Positions 52,826 through 59,415 of a stretch of DNA of 64,000 nt are shown piece by piece. The DNA is taken from the NCBI RefSeq assembly GCF_024267655.1, contig NZ_CP100595.1, forward strand, positions 1,860,001-1,924,000. The letters are read 5' to 3'. Numbering within the stretch: the first letter of the stretch is position 1; the number at the start of each line of letters is the position of its first letter. The position numbers and the translations under genes are program-made. This DNA is from Arcobacter roscoffensis (lineage in GTDB: Bacteria > Campylobacterota > Campylobacteria > Campylobacterales > Arcobacteraceae). A model generated the notes under the pieces. The model saw only the letters and a program-made list of their open reading frames with translations. It was not told where the DNA came from and searched no databases.

Positions 52826-54232
52826 TTAAAAAATGTTAGGAACTTCTATTTGTTCCTCATCTTGATATGTCTTTGCTTGGCTATTTTCTGCACTATTTTC
52901 AAAAACTACTTCTACAGGTATATCCTTATTCCCAAAAAGATTATAAGGACCATTGAAGTAAGTATTTACTGTTCCACTTTGTCCGTCTCTGTTCTTAGGT
53001 ATAATAAGCTCTGCAGGGTTTACATCTTCTTCCTTTTGATTTCTATCACTTCTTTTATAGTAAGACTCTCTATGAGGAAAGATAACAATATCTGCATCTT
53101 CTTCTAATGTTCCAGTCTCTTTGATGTCCGATAACTGAGGTCTGTTTTGTTTTCTATTTGTGATTTCTCTATTTAACTGAGTTAATATAAATAGATGTAC
53201 TCCAAACTCATCACATATATTTTGTAAAAGCTGCGTACCTTCTGCTATCTCATTTCTTTTTTGAAATGGATTTGGTGTAAGTATCTTTACTTTTCCAACA
53301 TGATCTATAAGCCATGCTTTGATAGGTCTGTCCTCTTTTTGTGCAGTTCTAAACACTTTCCTAGCTTTTGCAGCTAACTGCTTAAATGTAAGACCTTTTA
53401 TATCATGTAGTATAAAGTTTTTATTTGCTGCATAGAATCTTAAAGAGTTTTGATATTTAACTAAGTTTTTTACAACACCTCTTTTTAAATCTGATAAACT
53501 CTCATGATTTTTACAAGCTATAAGTCTTTTAAGTATATCCTCTGCTTGCATTTCTAAACTATCTACTAGAACTGCACCATCTTTGTTTATTGATATATCT
53601 AAGAAATCATTTACAAAGTTACACATTAAACTCGTTTTACCCATCGACGGCCTAGCACCAATTACAGTTGTTTTACCTGGTTCAAATGCTCCTATTAGAT
53701 TGTTTAGGTAACTAATAGATGTTTTTAAACCTATTGGTCCATTTTGTTCTTGTGCAAGTTTCATTTTTATTTCAAAATCTTTTACAATATCAGCTGTAGT
53801 TCTTACTCTATCAAGCTCATTGTCTATTGCATTTAGTTCTTTTTGAACTGTATCAAGCCCATCTGCTGCAGTAACTTCTGTATCGCTTGATAGCTTTTGA
53901 ACTAATGGAGCAATTTTTAAAAGTTTTCTTTTTTTACTATTTTCTTTTATCTCATCTTGATAAGCTATGATATTTGAAATAGGTGTAGAGGATAATATCT
54001 CAACAAGTATTGTTTCATCAAGCTTATTTGCTTTATACTTTTTCTCTAAGAAAGACTCATCTATTGGTAGTTGTTCATAGTGCAGCTCTTGCATAAATGA
54101 AAAACATTTTTGATGTCCAAGATGATAAAAATCATCAGCTTTTATTTGTAGTTCTTCAAAAATAGAATTGTCAAATAGAATAGAGCTCAAAAGAGTTCTT
54201 TCCATGTTTACCAATAGTTGTGTATCTATCAT
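52826..54232 (-). CDS. Replicative DNA helicase, DnaB family
   Basis: The 468-residue protein has the DnaB N-terminal domain (LVNMERTLLSSILFDNSIFEELQIKADDFYHLGHQKCF) and a RecA-like ATPase with Walker A GARPSMGKTS. Walker B-like WLIDHVGKVKI, ILTQLNREITNR and LSDIKETGTLEEDADIVIFPHRES follow. It unwinds DNA at the phage fork and makes phage replication independent of host helicase loading choice. It lies 31 bases before the replication initiator gene. Confidence 0.94.
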   Translation of the reverse strand: MIDTQLLVNMERTLLSSILFDNSIFEELQIKADDFYHLGHQKCFSFMQELHYEQLPIDESFLEKKYKANKLDETILVEILSSTPISNIIAYQDEIKENSKKRKLLKIAPLVQKLSSDTEVTAADGLDTVQKELNAIDNELDRVRTTADIVKDFEIKMKLAQEQNGPIGLKTSISYLNNLIGAFEPGKTTVIGARPSMGKTSLMCNFVNDFLDISINKDGAVLVDSLEMQAEDILKRLIACKNHESLSDLKRGVVKNLVKYQNSLRFYAANKNFILHDIKGLTFKQLAAKARKVFRTAQKEDRPIKAWLIDHVGKVKILTPNPFQKRNEIAEGTQLLQNICDEFGVHLFILTQLNREITNRKQNRPQLSDIKETGTLEEDADIVIFPHRESYYKRSDRNQKEEDVNPAELIIPKNRDGQSGTVNTYFNGPYNLFGNKDIPVEVVFENSAENSQAKTYQDEEQIEVPNIF

Positions 54233-54469
54233 CTATATATCCATGTAGTATTGTGAAATAGTTGTTTGCTTACTTACATGAAGTTGTTTTGATTTTATTT
54301 CATGTCCTGCTTCTTTTAAGTCTGCAACTCTTTGAGCTAATGTCATGCAACCAAAAAGCTCATAGGCATCTTTTGCAGTGATTTTATTTCCATTTTTCAT
54401 ATACTCTAAAATCTTTGCAGATTGACTTGTATTTTTAATTTGTCTTTGTTTTTTAGGGTTTTTACTCAT
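54233..54469 (-). CDS. Helix-turn-helix (HTH_39-like) protein
   Basis: Starting at ATG 54469 with GGGAG upstream, the 78-residue product has SQSAKILEYMKNGNKITAKDAYELFGCMTLAQRVADLKEAGHEIKS. This is the winged-helix pattern of small phage proteins of the HTH_39 type. A TTG at 54484 would add five residues and is less likely. It precedes DnaB by one base and may help in replication or regulation. Confidence 0.75.
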   Translation of the reverse strand: MSKNPKKQRQIKNTSQSAKILEYMKNGNKITAKDAYELFGCMTLAQRVADLKEAGHEIKSKQLHVSKQTTISQYYMDI

Positions 54470-54474
54470 GATGA

Positions 54475-54945
54475 TTACTCCCAATCTTTTGCTTTTTCTG
54501 TTTTAAGATGTAGTTTCAAAGTTTGTACAAGTAACTTTTGAGTACATCTTGCTAGTTTTTTTGCTTCATATGTATCTAAGCTTGTATCTTCATCATCAAG
54601 TATCTTTGTAGCTTTTTCTGTAAGACTGCCAAGCTCACCCATTGTTTCTAAAACTGCATTTTTAAATTCAGATTCAGAATCATACTTCTCTACTTTTTGA
54701 GTAGTGATGATAGGATATGCATACTCACCTATCTCTTGAAGGATAAGTGCTACTTGCCATGATGTAAGATTTGTAGTGTTGAAAGCTTTGTTTACTTGTT
54801 CTGCTCCTGTAGGACTATTTGGAAAAAGTAAATCTCCAAAGTAGCAGCTCCAAGTAACACCTTTGTCATTTGCATATGCAATAACACTTGATTTTAGTTT
54901 TGCATGAAAATCTTTGTTTTCTTTGATTTGGTTATTATGTTTCAC
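54475..54945 (-). CDS. CII-like phage regulatory protein
   Basis: The 156-residue protein resembles the phage CII-like/CP76 group: an N-terminal helical region with DFHAKLKSSVIAYANDKG and a helix-turn-helix-like QVNKAFNTTNLTSWQVALILQEIGEY, then a helical C-terminus. It is the second gene of the Cro operon, where CII or CP76-type regulators occur. The function (activation of lysogeny or replication) is inferred from position. Confidence 0.6.
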   Translation of the reverse strand: MKHNNQIKENKDFHAKLKSSVIAYANDKGVTWSCYFGDLLFPNSPTGAEQVNKAFNTTNLTSWQVALILQEIGEYAYPIITTQKVEKYDSESEFKNAVLETMGELGSLTEKATKILDDEDTSLDTYEAKKLARCTQKLLVQTLKLHLKTEKAKDWE

Positions 54946-54965
54946 TTTATTTACTCCTAATAAAC

Positions 54966-55169
54966 CTAAATTTGTTTTTGTTCATCTGTTAAACTGTTTT
55001 TAATAAAAGACTTTATATCTCTCCATGCATGGATAGGGATTCCATATTCATCCTCCAAAATAAATAGTTTTTTGGCAGGAGGACAAAACTTTCCTTGAAA
55101 AATTTTGTCAACAGAGTCTTTTTTATAACCGAGTTTAAGTAATTTTTTTTCCAATTCTGCTCTTTTCAT
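54966..55169 (-). CDS. Cro-like DNA-binding protein
   Basis: The 67-residue protein is divergent from the S24 repressor. It has an HTH-like core ELEKKLLKLGYKKDSVDKIFQGKFCPPAKKLFILEDEYGIP. It is the first gene of the minus-strand lytic operon. Its start lies 7 bases from the first operator half-site. By position it is the Cro equivalent that turns off the repressor; no closer family was recognised. Confidence 0.65.
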   Translation of the reverse strand: MKRAELEKKLLKLGYKKDSVDKIFQGKFCPPAKKLFILEDEYGIPIHAWRDIKSFIKNSLTDEQKQI

Positions 55170-55175
55170 GCATAA

Positions 55176-55252
55176 TGGTATAAAAAGTCCTCTTAATTAA
55201 GTCTTAAGCGAGGTATTTAAAATCCTCCTATTAATGGTATTATTTATACCAT
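55176..55252. promoter_or_regulatory. Immunity operator region (three candidate sites)
   Basis: The best site is ATGGTAT-TATTT-ATACCAT (55234-55252). Weaker matches to TGGTAT-N5-ATACCA are AGGTAT-TTAAA-ATCCTC (55211-55227) and TGGTAT-AAAAA-GTCCTC (55176-55192). Three sites between repressor and Cro-like genes recall the lambda right operator. Confidence 0.65.
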
Positions 55253-55269
55253 AAGTTAAAAGGTATATT

Positions 55270-56004
55270 ATGATTGAATTTGATAAGAAAAAATATAAAA
55301 ATTTAGTACTAAGTAAATATGACAGTTATGAAAACTATGCATATATTCTGACAAATAGATTTGGTTTAGAGAAAAAGAAAGACGCAGTTACAAAATGGGG
55401 TCAATTAACAAACACAAATGTTCCCACAGCTAGAGACTTACCAATTGTTGCAAAATCATTAGATTTACAAGTTACAGACTTATATACAAATGCAGAAGAA
55501 GTTAGAGAAGAAATCACTAAAGAACAAATAAAAAAGAATCCAAATAAATATGAAGTTTCAAATAGTGAAAATGTTATTAACTTAACTTACTACAAAGATA
55601 ATTATGTTTGTGCAGGTTCGAACGAGATTGTTAATGAAACTGTAAATACAAAACCTATTTCTTTTGATAGATCATTCCTAGAGGAGCAGCTAGGCAAAAT
55701 AAACTTTGATAACCTTCATATAGTTAATACTATTGGTAATAGCATGGAACCTACAATTAAAGAGGGCTCTCAACTTGTTGTGAATCCTATTGAAAAAGAA
55801 TCTGCAATTGTTAATGGTGCAGTTTATACAGTAATTTACTATGGAGCACCTCAGGTTAAAAGGATTCAGCACAACCCTAAAACAAATGAGATCACTTTAA
55901 TTAGTGATAATAAAGACTATGAAAAAATTAATATTATTTTAGAAGAAGATGCAAATGATTTTAAAATAATTGGAAGAGTAGTAGCACATTTTAATTTTAT
56001 TTAA
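55270..56004 (+). CDS. S24-type phage repressor (CI/LexA-like)
   Basis: The 244-residue protein has an N-terminal HTH-containing region (LEKKKDAVTKWGQLTNTNVPTARDLPIVAKSLDLQVTDLY) and a C-terminal peptidase S24 domain. That domain has VNTIGNSMEPTIKEGSQLVVNP (catalytic Ser) and GAVYTVIYYGAPQVKRIQHNPKTNEITLISDN (catalytic Lys in VKRI). It should keep the prophage silent and cleave itself when RecA is activated by DNA damage. It is transcribed opposite to the Cro-like gene across the operator region. Confidence 0.92.
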   Translation: MIEFDKKKYKNLVLSKYDSYENYAYILTNRFGLEKKKDAVTKWGQLTNTNVPTARDLPIVAKSLDLQVTDLYTNAEEVREEITKEQIKKNPNKYEVSNSENVINLTYYKDNYVCAGSNEIVNETVNTKPISFDRSFLEEQLGKINFDNLHIVNTIGNSMEPTIKEGSQLVVNPIEKESAIVNGAVYTVIYYGAPQVKRIQHNPKTNEITLISDNKDYEKINIILEEDANDFKIIGRVVAHFNFI

Positions 56005-56041
56005 TTATTCTTTTGTTTTTAAATAACAATTAATCATCCTT

Positions 56042-56058
56042 TGGTATAATAAATACCA
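56042..56058. promoter_or_regulatory. Perfect repressor-type operator beyond the repressor gene
   Basis: TGGTAT-AATAA-ATACCA has the same half-sites and 5-base spacer as 55235-55251. It lies 20 bases before a small ORF and 132 bases before the HsdR_N-like gene, so that unit may also be under repressor control. Confidence 0.6.
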
Positions 56059-56077
56059 TTATATCAAAGGTGGTTAA

Positions 56078-56233
56078 ATGAATACTTCAAACACTTCAAT
56101 AACCTATAATGGGACTAATTTAAATATCAAATTTAAAACTTTAGACAAACGCACTCGTATAAAAAAATGTATTAATAAAAAGGATGTTTATGGAACTAAA
56201 AGAACAATTAAAAAACTTATCGGAAAGAATTAA
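56078..56233 (+). CDS. Small basic protein overlapping the HsdR_N-like gene
   Basis: The 51-codon frame starts at ATG 56078 after AAAGGTGG and ends at 56233, 44 bases inside the next gene. The product is Asn/Thr-rich then strongly basic (KFKTLDKRTRIKKCINKK). No family is known. The good ribosome site and the overlap with the start at 56190 suggest translational coupling. Confidence 0.5.
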   Translation: MNTSNTSITYNGTNLNIKFKTLDKRTRIKKCINKKDVYGTKRTIKKLIGKN

Positions 56234-57248
56234 ATCTTTAAAAGACAGTGTAAATACAGAAGAGGCTACAAAACACTCTTTTATTATGCCTTTTATAAGT
56301 ACTTTAGGATATGACATATTTAATCCGAATGTAGTTATTCCTGAATTTACAGCAGATATAAGTAAAAAAAAGAATGAAAAAGTTGACTATGCTATTATGC
56401 ATGATGATGATCCTTTGATTTTAATTGAAGCAAAATGTCATACAGAAAACCTTAATCATCATGCAACACAACTAGAAAGATATTTTACAGTTACAGAAAG
56501 TAAATTTGCAATCTTAACAAATGGTATTGAATATAAAATTTTTACAGATTTAGAGAAACCAAATAGAATGGATGAAGTACCTTTCTTTAGTTTCAATCTT
56601 CTAGAACTTAAAGATAGAGATATTAAAGAAATTTCTAAATTTAAAAGTGAAAACTTTAATATTGAAAACATTGTTAAAAGTGCAGGGAATAAAAAATATA
56701 TATCTGGTATCAAAAGTATTTTTAAAGAAGAAGTTAAAAACCCTTCTGATGATTTTGCAAGATTTTTTGCTTCGAAATTATCTGATAAGGTTTTAAGACA
56801 AAATGTTATTGATGAATTCAAAGGATATTCTAAAATTGCATTTTCTGAAATAGTTTCAGATATGGCTCAAGAAAAGATTAATTCTTTAAAATCAAAACTT
56901 AGTGTTGAAATCTCAAGCGATGATGAAAAAGAAGTTGAGGATACTCCTGATGATGGAATTGTTACAACAGAAGAAGAGCTACAAGGCTTCTTTATTGTGA
57001 AATCAATATTAGCAGAAAATATAAACTTAGATAGAATACATGCAAGAGATACAAAAAGTTACTTTGGAGTACTTTTGGATAATAATAATAGAAAATGGAT
57101 TTGTAGACTTCTTTTTAATACAAAACAAAAATATTTATCTATACATATTGAAGATAAAAAAGAAGAGAAAATAGCATTAGACAAAATTGAAGACATTTAT
57201 AACTATAAAGAACAGCTTCAAAAAGTAATTCAAAGACTAGACTCATAA
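56190..57248 (+). CDS. Type I restriction HsdR N-terminal-like nuclease protein
   Basis: From ATG 56190 (AAAAAGGAT upstream) the 352-residue product has an HSDR_N-type nuclease domain in residues 10-150. The catalytic-type motif is KVDYAIMHDDDPLILIEAKCH, with D and the E-x-K of PD-(D/E)XK enzymes, after TLGYDIFNPNVVIPEF. No methylase or specificity gene is present, so it is not a full restriction system. Stand-alone proteins of this kind are common in prophages beside the immunity region and may protect the lysogen. A strong terminator follows. Confidence 0.82.
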   Translation: MELKEQLKNLSERIKSLKDSVNTEEATKHSFIMPFISTLGYDIFNPNVVIPEFTADISKKKNEKVDYAIMHDDDPLILIEAKCHTENLNHHATQLERYFTVTESKFAILTNGIEYKIFTDLEKPNRMDEVPFFSFNLLELKDRDIKEISKFKSENFNIENIVKSAGNKKYISGIKSIFKEEVKNPSDDFARFFASKLSDKVLRQNVIDEFKGYSKIAFSEIVSDMAQEKINSLKSKLSVEISSDDEKEVEDTPDDGIVTTEEELQGFFIVKSILAENINLDRIHARDTKSYFGVLLDNNNRKWICRLLFNTKQKYLSIHIEDKKEEKIALDKIEDIYNYKEQLQKVIQRLDS

Positions 57249-57270
57249 TAACAATACCTCCTGCAGAAAA

Positions 57271-57304
57271 AAGGCTAAGTGTTTTCACTTAGCCTTTTTT
57301 TTAT
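57271..57304 (+). terminator. Terminator of the repressor-side operon
   Basis: AAGGCTAAGTG-TTTT-CACTTAGCCTT is followed by a run of T; an 11-bp perfect stem. Confidence 0.92.
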
Positions 57305-57666
57305 TTTCAAAAATTAAAACAGATTAAAAATACTTTCATTTTTTTCAATAAAAGGATTATTTATACCTTTATTAAGTTTATTTTAAGAGGATTAATAATA
57401 CCATTTCAACATAGCTTATCAAAAACAGCTATTAAGTTCTTTTAAAACATATTGTTAAACCCTTGAAATATAAGGATGAAAATCAAAGCATTCTTATATG
57501 TATATATACAAGAAGTAGAATATATAAAGGTATCAATCGCCCTGGTGGTTAAAGATTGATTTGAGTTTATTGAGGTATGTGCACGGTACCAAGAAAAGAA
57601 AAACTGTGTAACTATATATAAGACTATAATTTGATACAATATTATATTAAAAAAAAGGTCTTATTC
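57305..57666. other. Intergenic stretch with half-operators and a small inverted repeat
   Basis: No convincing gene is seen in these 362 bases. Half-sites of the repressor motif occur near 57370 (ATACC) and 57400 (ATACCA). ATCAATC and GATTGAT pair around CGCCCTGG near 57532-57560, and GGTACC lies at about 57587. A short minus-strand frame of 65 codons (57442-57639) has no ribosome site and odd composition. Confidence 0.4.
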
Positions 57667-58095
57667 ATGAATAAAAAAAACTATAATTTTATTTTAATTT
57701 TTTCTTTACCGTTCATAATTGGAGCATGTACAACAGGCTATTATCAAAATAAAATTGATAAATATAATGCTTTTGAAATTGCAAGTAAAATTGAATCTAA
57801 TTACAATAAAGACTTAACAAGTAAAAATATAGAGAAATTCCATTCTGTCTTTATTAAATATGATTCAGTAAAAGCAGATAGACATATAGTTAAATCAAAG
57901 ATTTCTATATATAATGCTAATAAGCTTGATAATATAGCTACATTTAGAGAAGACTTTATAAAAAGCATTTGTAGAGAGTCTGAAACAAAGGCAATATTTA
58001 ATAAAGGTGTTGCTTATGATTTTAATATATCTTTTGATAATGGTATAAAAAATACAAATTTATTTATTGATAAAGATTTATGTGAGGTATTCTAA
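57667..58095 (+). CDS. Orphan lipoprotein
   Basis: From ATG 57667 (AAGG nine bases upstream) the 142-residue product has a signal peptide and lipobox PFIIGAC. The mature region is Lys/Asn/Asp-rich, with IEKFHSVFIKYDSVKADRHIVKSKISI and a late ESETKAIFNKGVAYDFNISFDNG. A frame from 57631 would add a basic leader before the signal and is unlikely. It is a single-gene unit between the immunity genes and the 5S region, probably a lysogenic conversion gene. No family is recognised. Confidence 0.65.
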   Translation: MNKKNYNFILIFSLPFIIGACTTGYYQNKIDKYNAFEIASKIESNYNKDLTSKNIEKFHSVFIKYDSVKADRHIVKSKISIYNANKLDNIATFREDFIKSICRESETKAIFNKGVAYDFNISFDNGIKNTNLFIDKDLCEVF

Positions 58096-58192
58096 GTTTA
58101 AATACTTATATTCAAGTCATTTAGTTTGAAATGATTAGATGATTTGATAGTGAGTATAAAATTTAAGATTGGATTATATTATCTGAAAGGGT

Positions 58193-58221
58193 GGCAAGAA
58201 CTTGTGGTGTTAGTTCTTGCC
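58193..58221 (-). terminator. Hairpin after the 36-residue membrane peptide gene
   Basis: GGCAAGAACT and AGTTCTTGCC form a 10-bp perfect stem with a 9-base loop, 10 bases past the minus-strand stop. The following T content is poor (ACCCTTTC). Confidence 0.5.
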
Positions 58222-58230
58222 TAGTCATCA

Positions 58231-58341
58231 CTAGTGACCACTAACCGCCTTGTAGAAATAAACAGCTCCAAGAGTTGTATATGCCGCAGCGATTATTAAA
58301 GTTGGGATATTAAAATTTATCCCTAAAAAAACGTTAATCAT
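58231..58341 (-). CDS. 36-residue membrane peptide encoded just after 5S rRNA
   Basis: The frame starts at ATG 58341 after AAGGAT with 6-base spacing. It encodes a peptide with one hydrophobic helix (NIPTLIIAAAYTTLGAVYFY) and a short polar tail. It begins 66 bases after the 3' end of the 5S gene on the same strand and is followed by a hairpin. No family is known; size and shape fit small phage membrane peptides or type I-like toxins, but no antisense RNA is evident. Confidence 0.5.
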   Translation of the reverse strand: MINVFLGINFNIPTLIIAAAYTTLGAVYFYKAVSGH

Positions 58342-58406
58342 TGTAAATCCTTCTAGATGATTAAATAGATTAAACCCTAAAGGGAACCAGTATAAAAAAG
58401 AGCATA

Positions 58407-58517
58407 TGGCACTGACCTACATTTCCACATCTGAAAGATGCAGTATTATCAGCGATGAAGTGCTTGACTTCTAGGTTCGGAATGGTTCTAGGTATTTCCA
58501 CTTCTCTATAAGCACCA
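58407..58517 (-). rRNA. Isolated 5S rRNA gene inside the prophage
   Basis: On the minus strand the RNA has helix I from TGGTGC at the 5' end and GTGCCA at the 3' end; the pairing extends outward as ATATGGTGC with GTGCCATAT. Conserved 5S segments are present in order: ACCATTCCGAACC, GAAGTCAAGC, CGCTGATAATACTGC and AATGTAGGTC. Length is about 111-115 bases, normal for the group. No 16S or 23S sequence is adjacent. Ends are approximate by a few bases. Confidence 0.85.
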
Positions 58518-58527
58518 TATTTTAAGC

Positions 58528-58561
58528 AAAAAAAAACTCAAGTATTTTAATACTTGAGTTT
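58528..58561 (-). terminator. Strong terminator immediately before the 5S gene
   Basis: On the minus strand, 13-base arms (AAACTCAAGTATT and its complement) with a 2-base loop are followed by a run of nine T. The T-run ends about 10 bases before the 5' end of 5S. Confidence 0.85.
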
Positions 58562-58735
58562 CTTTGCTCTTTTCTTATACTGACGATTAACAATTTTTTA
58601 GTTCAAAATAAAATATCCATAAAAAGGGTTCACCACAAACCCAAAGGATAATTATGAACTAACAGATAAACAGTTAATTCAACAAAACAACTTGTAAAGT
58701 TATCTCTATGAATAAACGATATATCTCTTTTTTGT
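58528..58735 (-). ncRNA. Candidate rod-shaped small RNA, about 208 bases
   Basis: It runs from a good promoter (-35 TTGACA, -10 TACAGT, 17-base spacer; start near 58735) to the terminator at 58528. Nested stems can be drawn: 58673-58678 with 58586-58591, 58655-58662 with 58598-58605 (TGAACTAA/TTAGTTCA), 58646-58650 with 58614-58618, and 58638-58642 with 58626-58630. This gives one long rod with internal loops. It contains no good reading frame. The fold is hand-made; expression is inferred. Confidence 0.45.
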
Positions 58736-58741
58736 ATCTGT

Positions 58742-58770
58742 ACTGTATCAAAGAAACTATCCTTTGTCAA
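58742..58770 (-). promoter_or_regulatory. Leftward sigma-70-like promoter
   Basis: On the minus strand, TTGACA (58770-58765), 17 bases, then TACAGT (58747-58742), with A/T-rich DNA upstream. It points at the candidate small RNA and the 5S gene. Its -35 overlaps that of the rightward promoter. Confidence 0.6.
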
Positions 58771-58793
58771 TAGTTTTATTATATTACTATAAT
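58764..58793 (+). promoter_or_regulatory. Rightward early promoter (pL-like)
   Basis: TTGTCA (58764-58769), 18 bases, then TATAAT (58788-58793). It reads towards the long leader and the early operon. The two divergent promoters use opposite strands of the same TTGTCAA core, so one bound protein could affect both. Confidence 0.6.
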
Positions 58794-58815
58794 AAAATTA
58801 TACTATTTCGCTGTT

Positions 58816-58855
58816 TTGTAACTGTTTGTAACTGTTTGTAACCGTATGTAATCGT
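58816..58855. repeat. Four tandem 10-bp repeats downstream of the early promoter
   Basis: TTGTAACTGT twice, then TTGTAACCGT and ATGTAATCGT, with no gap. They begin about 15 bases after the probable start point. Ten-base spacing puts each on the same DNA face, as for a cooperative regulator. They do not match the TGGTAT operator. Confidence 0.6.
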
Positions 58856-58896
58856 TCAATATAGTTCAAACAAGTACAAATTGCAAATACTTACAC

Positions 58897-59028
58897 CAAA
58901 GAGCAATAACTAATATATCAACCAACCTTTAGAGGAGGAAGTACTTATATTTATTATTTTGTATGTGAAAAAGTTTTGCAATAGACAAATGTCATGATCT
59001 ATTGGAACTTGGTGTTAATTGCTCTTTG
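58897..59028 (+). ncRNA. Leader segment closed by an 11-bp long-range stem
   Basis: CAAAGAGCAAT (58897-58907) pairs exactly with ATTGCTCTTTG (59018-59028). Inside, CAATAGA (58979-58985) pairs with TCTATTG (58998-59004). The right arm carries a boxA-like TGCTCTTT on the plus strand; the left arm carries one on the minus strand. It sits 26 bases before a small reading frame. Confidence 0.4.
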
Positions 59029-59053
59029 ATGTGAGTATCAAATAAGGAGATAA

Positions 59054-59164
59054 ATGAATAACTTAAATATTTTGATTTATGCAATCCCTGCAGTTATTGT
59101 TTGTGGATTGCTGCTTAAAAAAGAATGGAACATAAGAAACAAAAACAAAAAGAGGTTTAAATGA
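59054..59164 (+). CDS. 36-residue membrane microprotein
   Basis: ATG 59054 follows AAGGAG closely. The peptide has one hydrophobic helix (ILIYAIPAVIVCGLLL) and a strongly basic C-terminus (KKEWNIRNKNKKRFK), the usual positive-inside layout. Its stop overlaps the next start as ATGA. It is the first frame on the early transcript. No family is known. Confidence 0.5.
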   Translation: MNNLNILIYAIPAVIVCGLLLKKEWNIRNKNKKRFK

Positions 59165-59244
59165 ATAAAGTAAAACAAAGTGTAGATGAGTTTATAGAGT
59201 GGCTTGATAGCTTGACTTATAGATTTGGGGATTTTGTCTTTTAA
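59161..59244 (+). CDS. 27-residue microprotein coupled to the previous frame
   Basis: The frame starts with the ATGA overlap and has AGAGG upstream. The peptide (KQSVDEFIEWLDSLTYRFGD) is acidic and amphipathic. It ends at the edge of the first alternating hairpin unit, so its translation could influence that fold, in the manner of a leader peptide. Confidence 0.4.
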   Translation: MNKVKQSVDEFIEWLDSLTYRFGDFVF

Positions 59245-59328
59245 CATCTAATTGAGGGATTATCTTATATCCCCTCTTTTAGGTGTTAGGCTTGTTTCCT
59301 TTGCCTAGCACCGAATGGTATATATTCG
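59243..59328 (+). ncRNA. Alternating hairpin unit 1 in the early leader
   Basis: Stem A: AACATCTA (59243-59250) with TAGGTGTT (59280-59287), enclosing GAGGGAT with ATCCCCTC (one bulge). Stem B: GGTGTTAGGC (59282-59291) with GCCTAGCACC (59303-59312), 10 pairs. A and B share 59282-59287 and so exclude each other. A small CGAAT/ATTCG hairpin follows (59312-59328). No riboswitch class is recognised. Confidence 0.45.
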
Positions 59329-59415
59329 TTGTTTGCTTATTACCCCTTAATAAGACAAAGAACTTTTTTCTTGAAATGATTAGATTAAAATCAAGTTTGA
59401 TTTTGTGTGCCAATC

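Noticed and set aside
56190-57248. Complete type I restriction system
   Set aside because: Only the HsdR N-terminal nuclease-like part is present; no helicase, methylase or specificity subunit is nearby.
57525-57600. tRNA-like look of CGCCCTGGTGG with flanking short pairs
   Set aside because: No acceptor stem, anticodon arm or T-arm GTTCRA could be built around it.
57442-57639. Minus-strand frame of 65 codons after the repressor-side terminator
   Set aside because: No ribosome site, aromatic- and serine-rich translation of AT-rich DNA, and it overlaps the start region of the lipoprotein gene.
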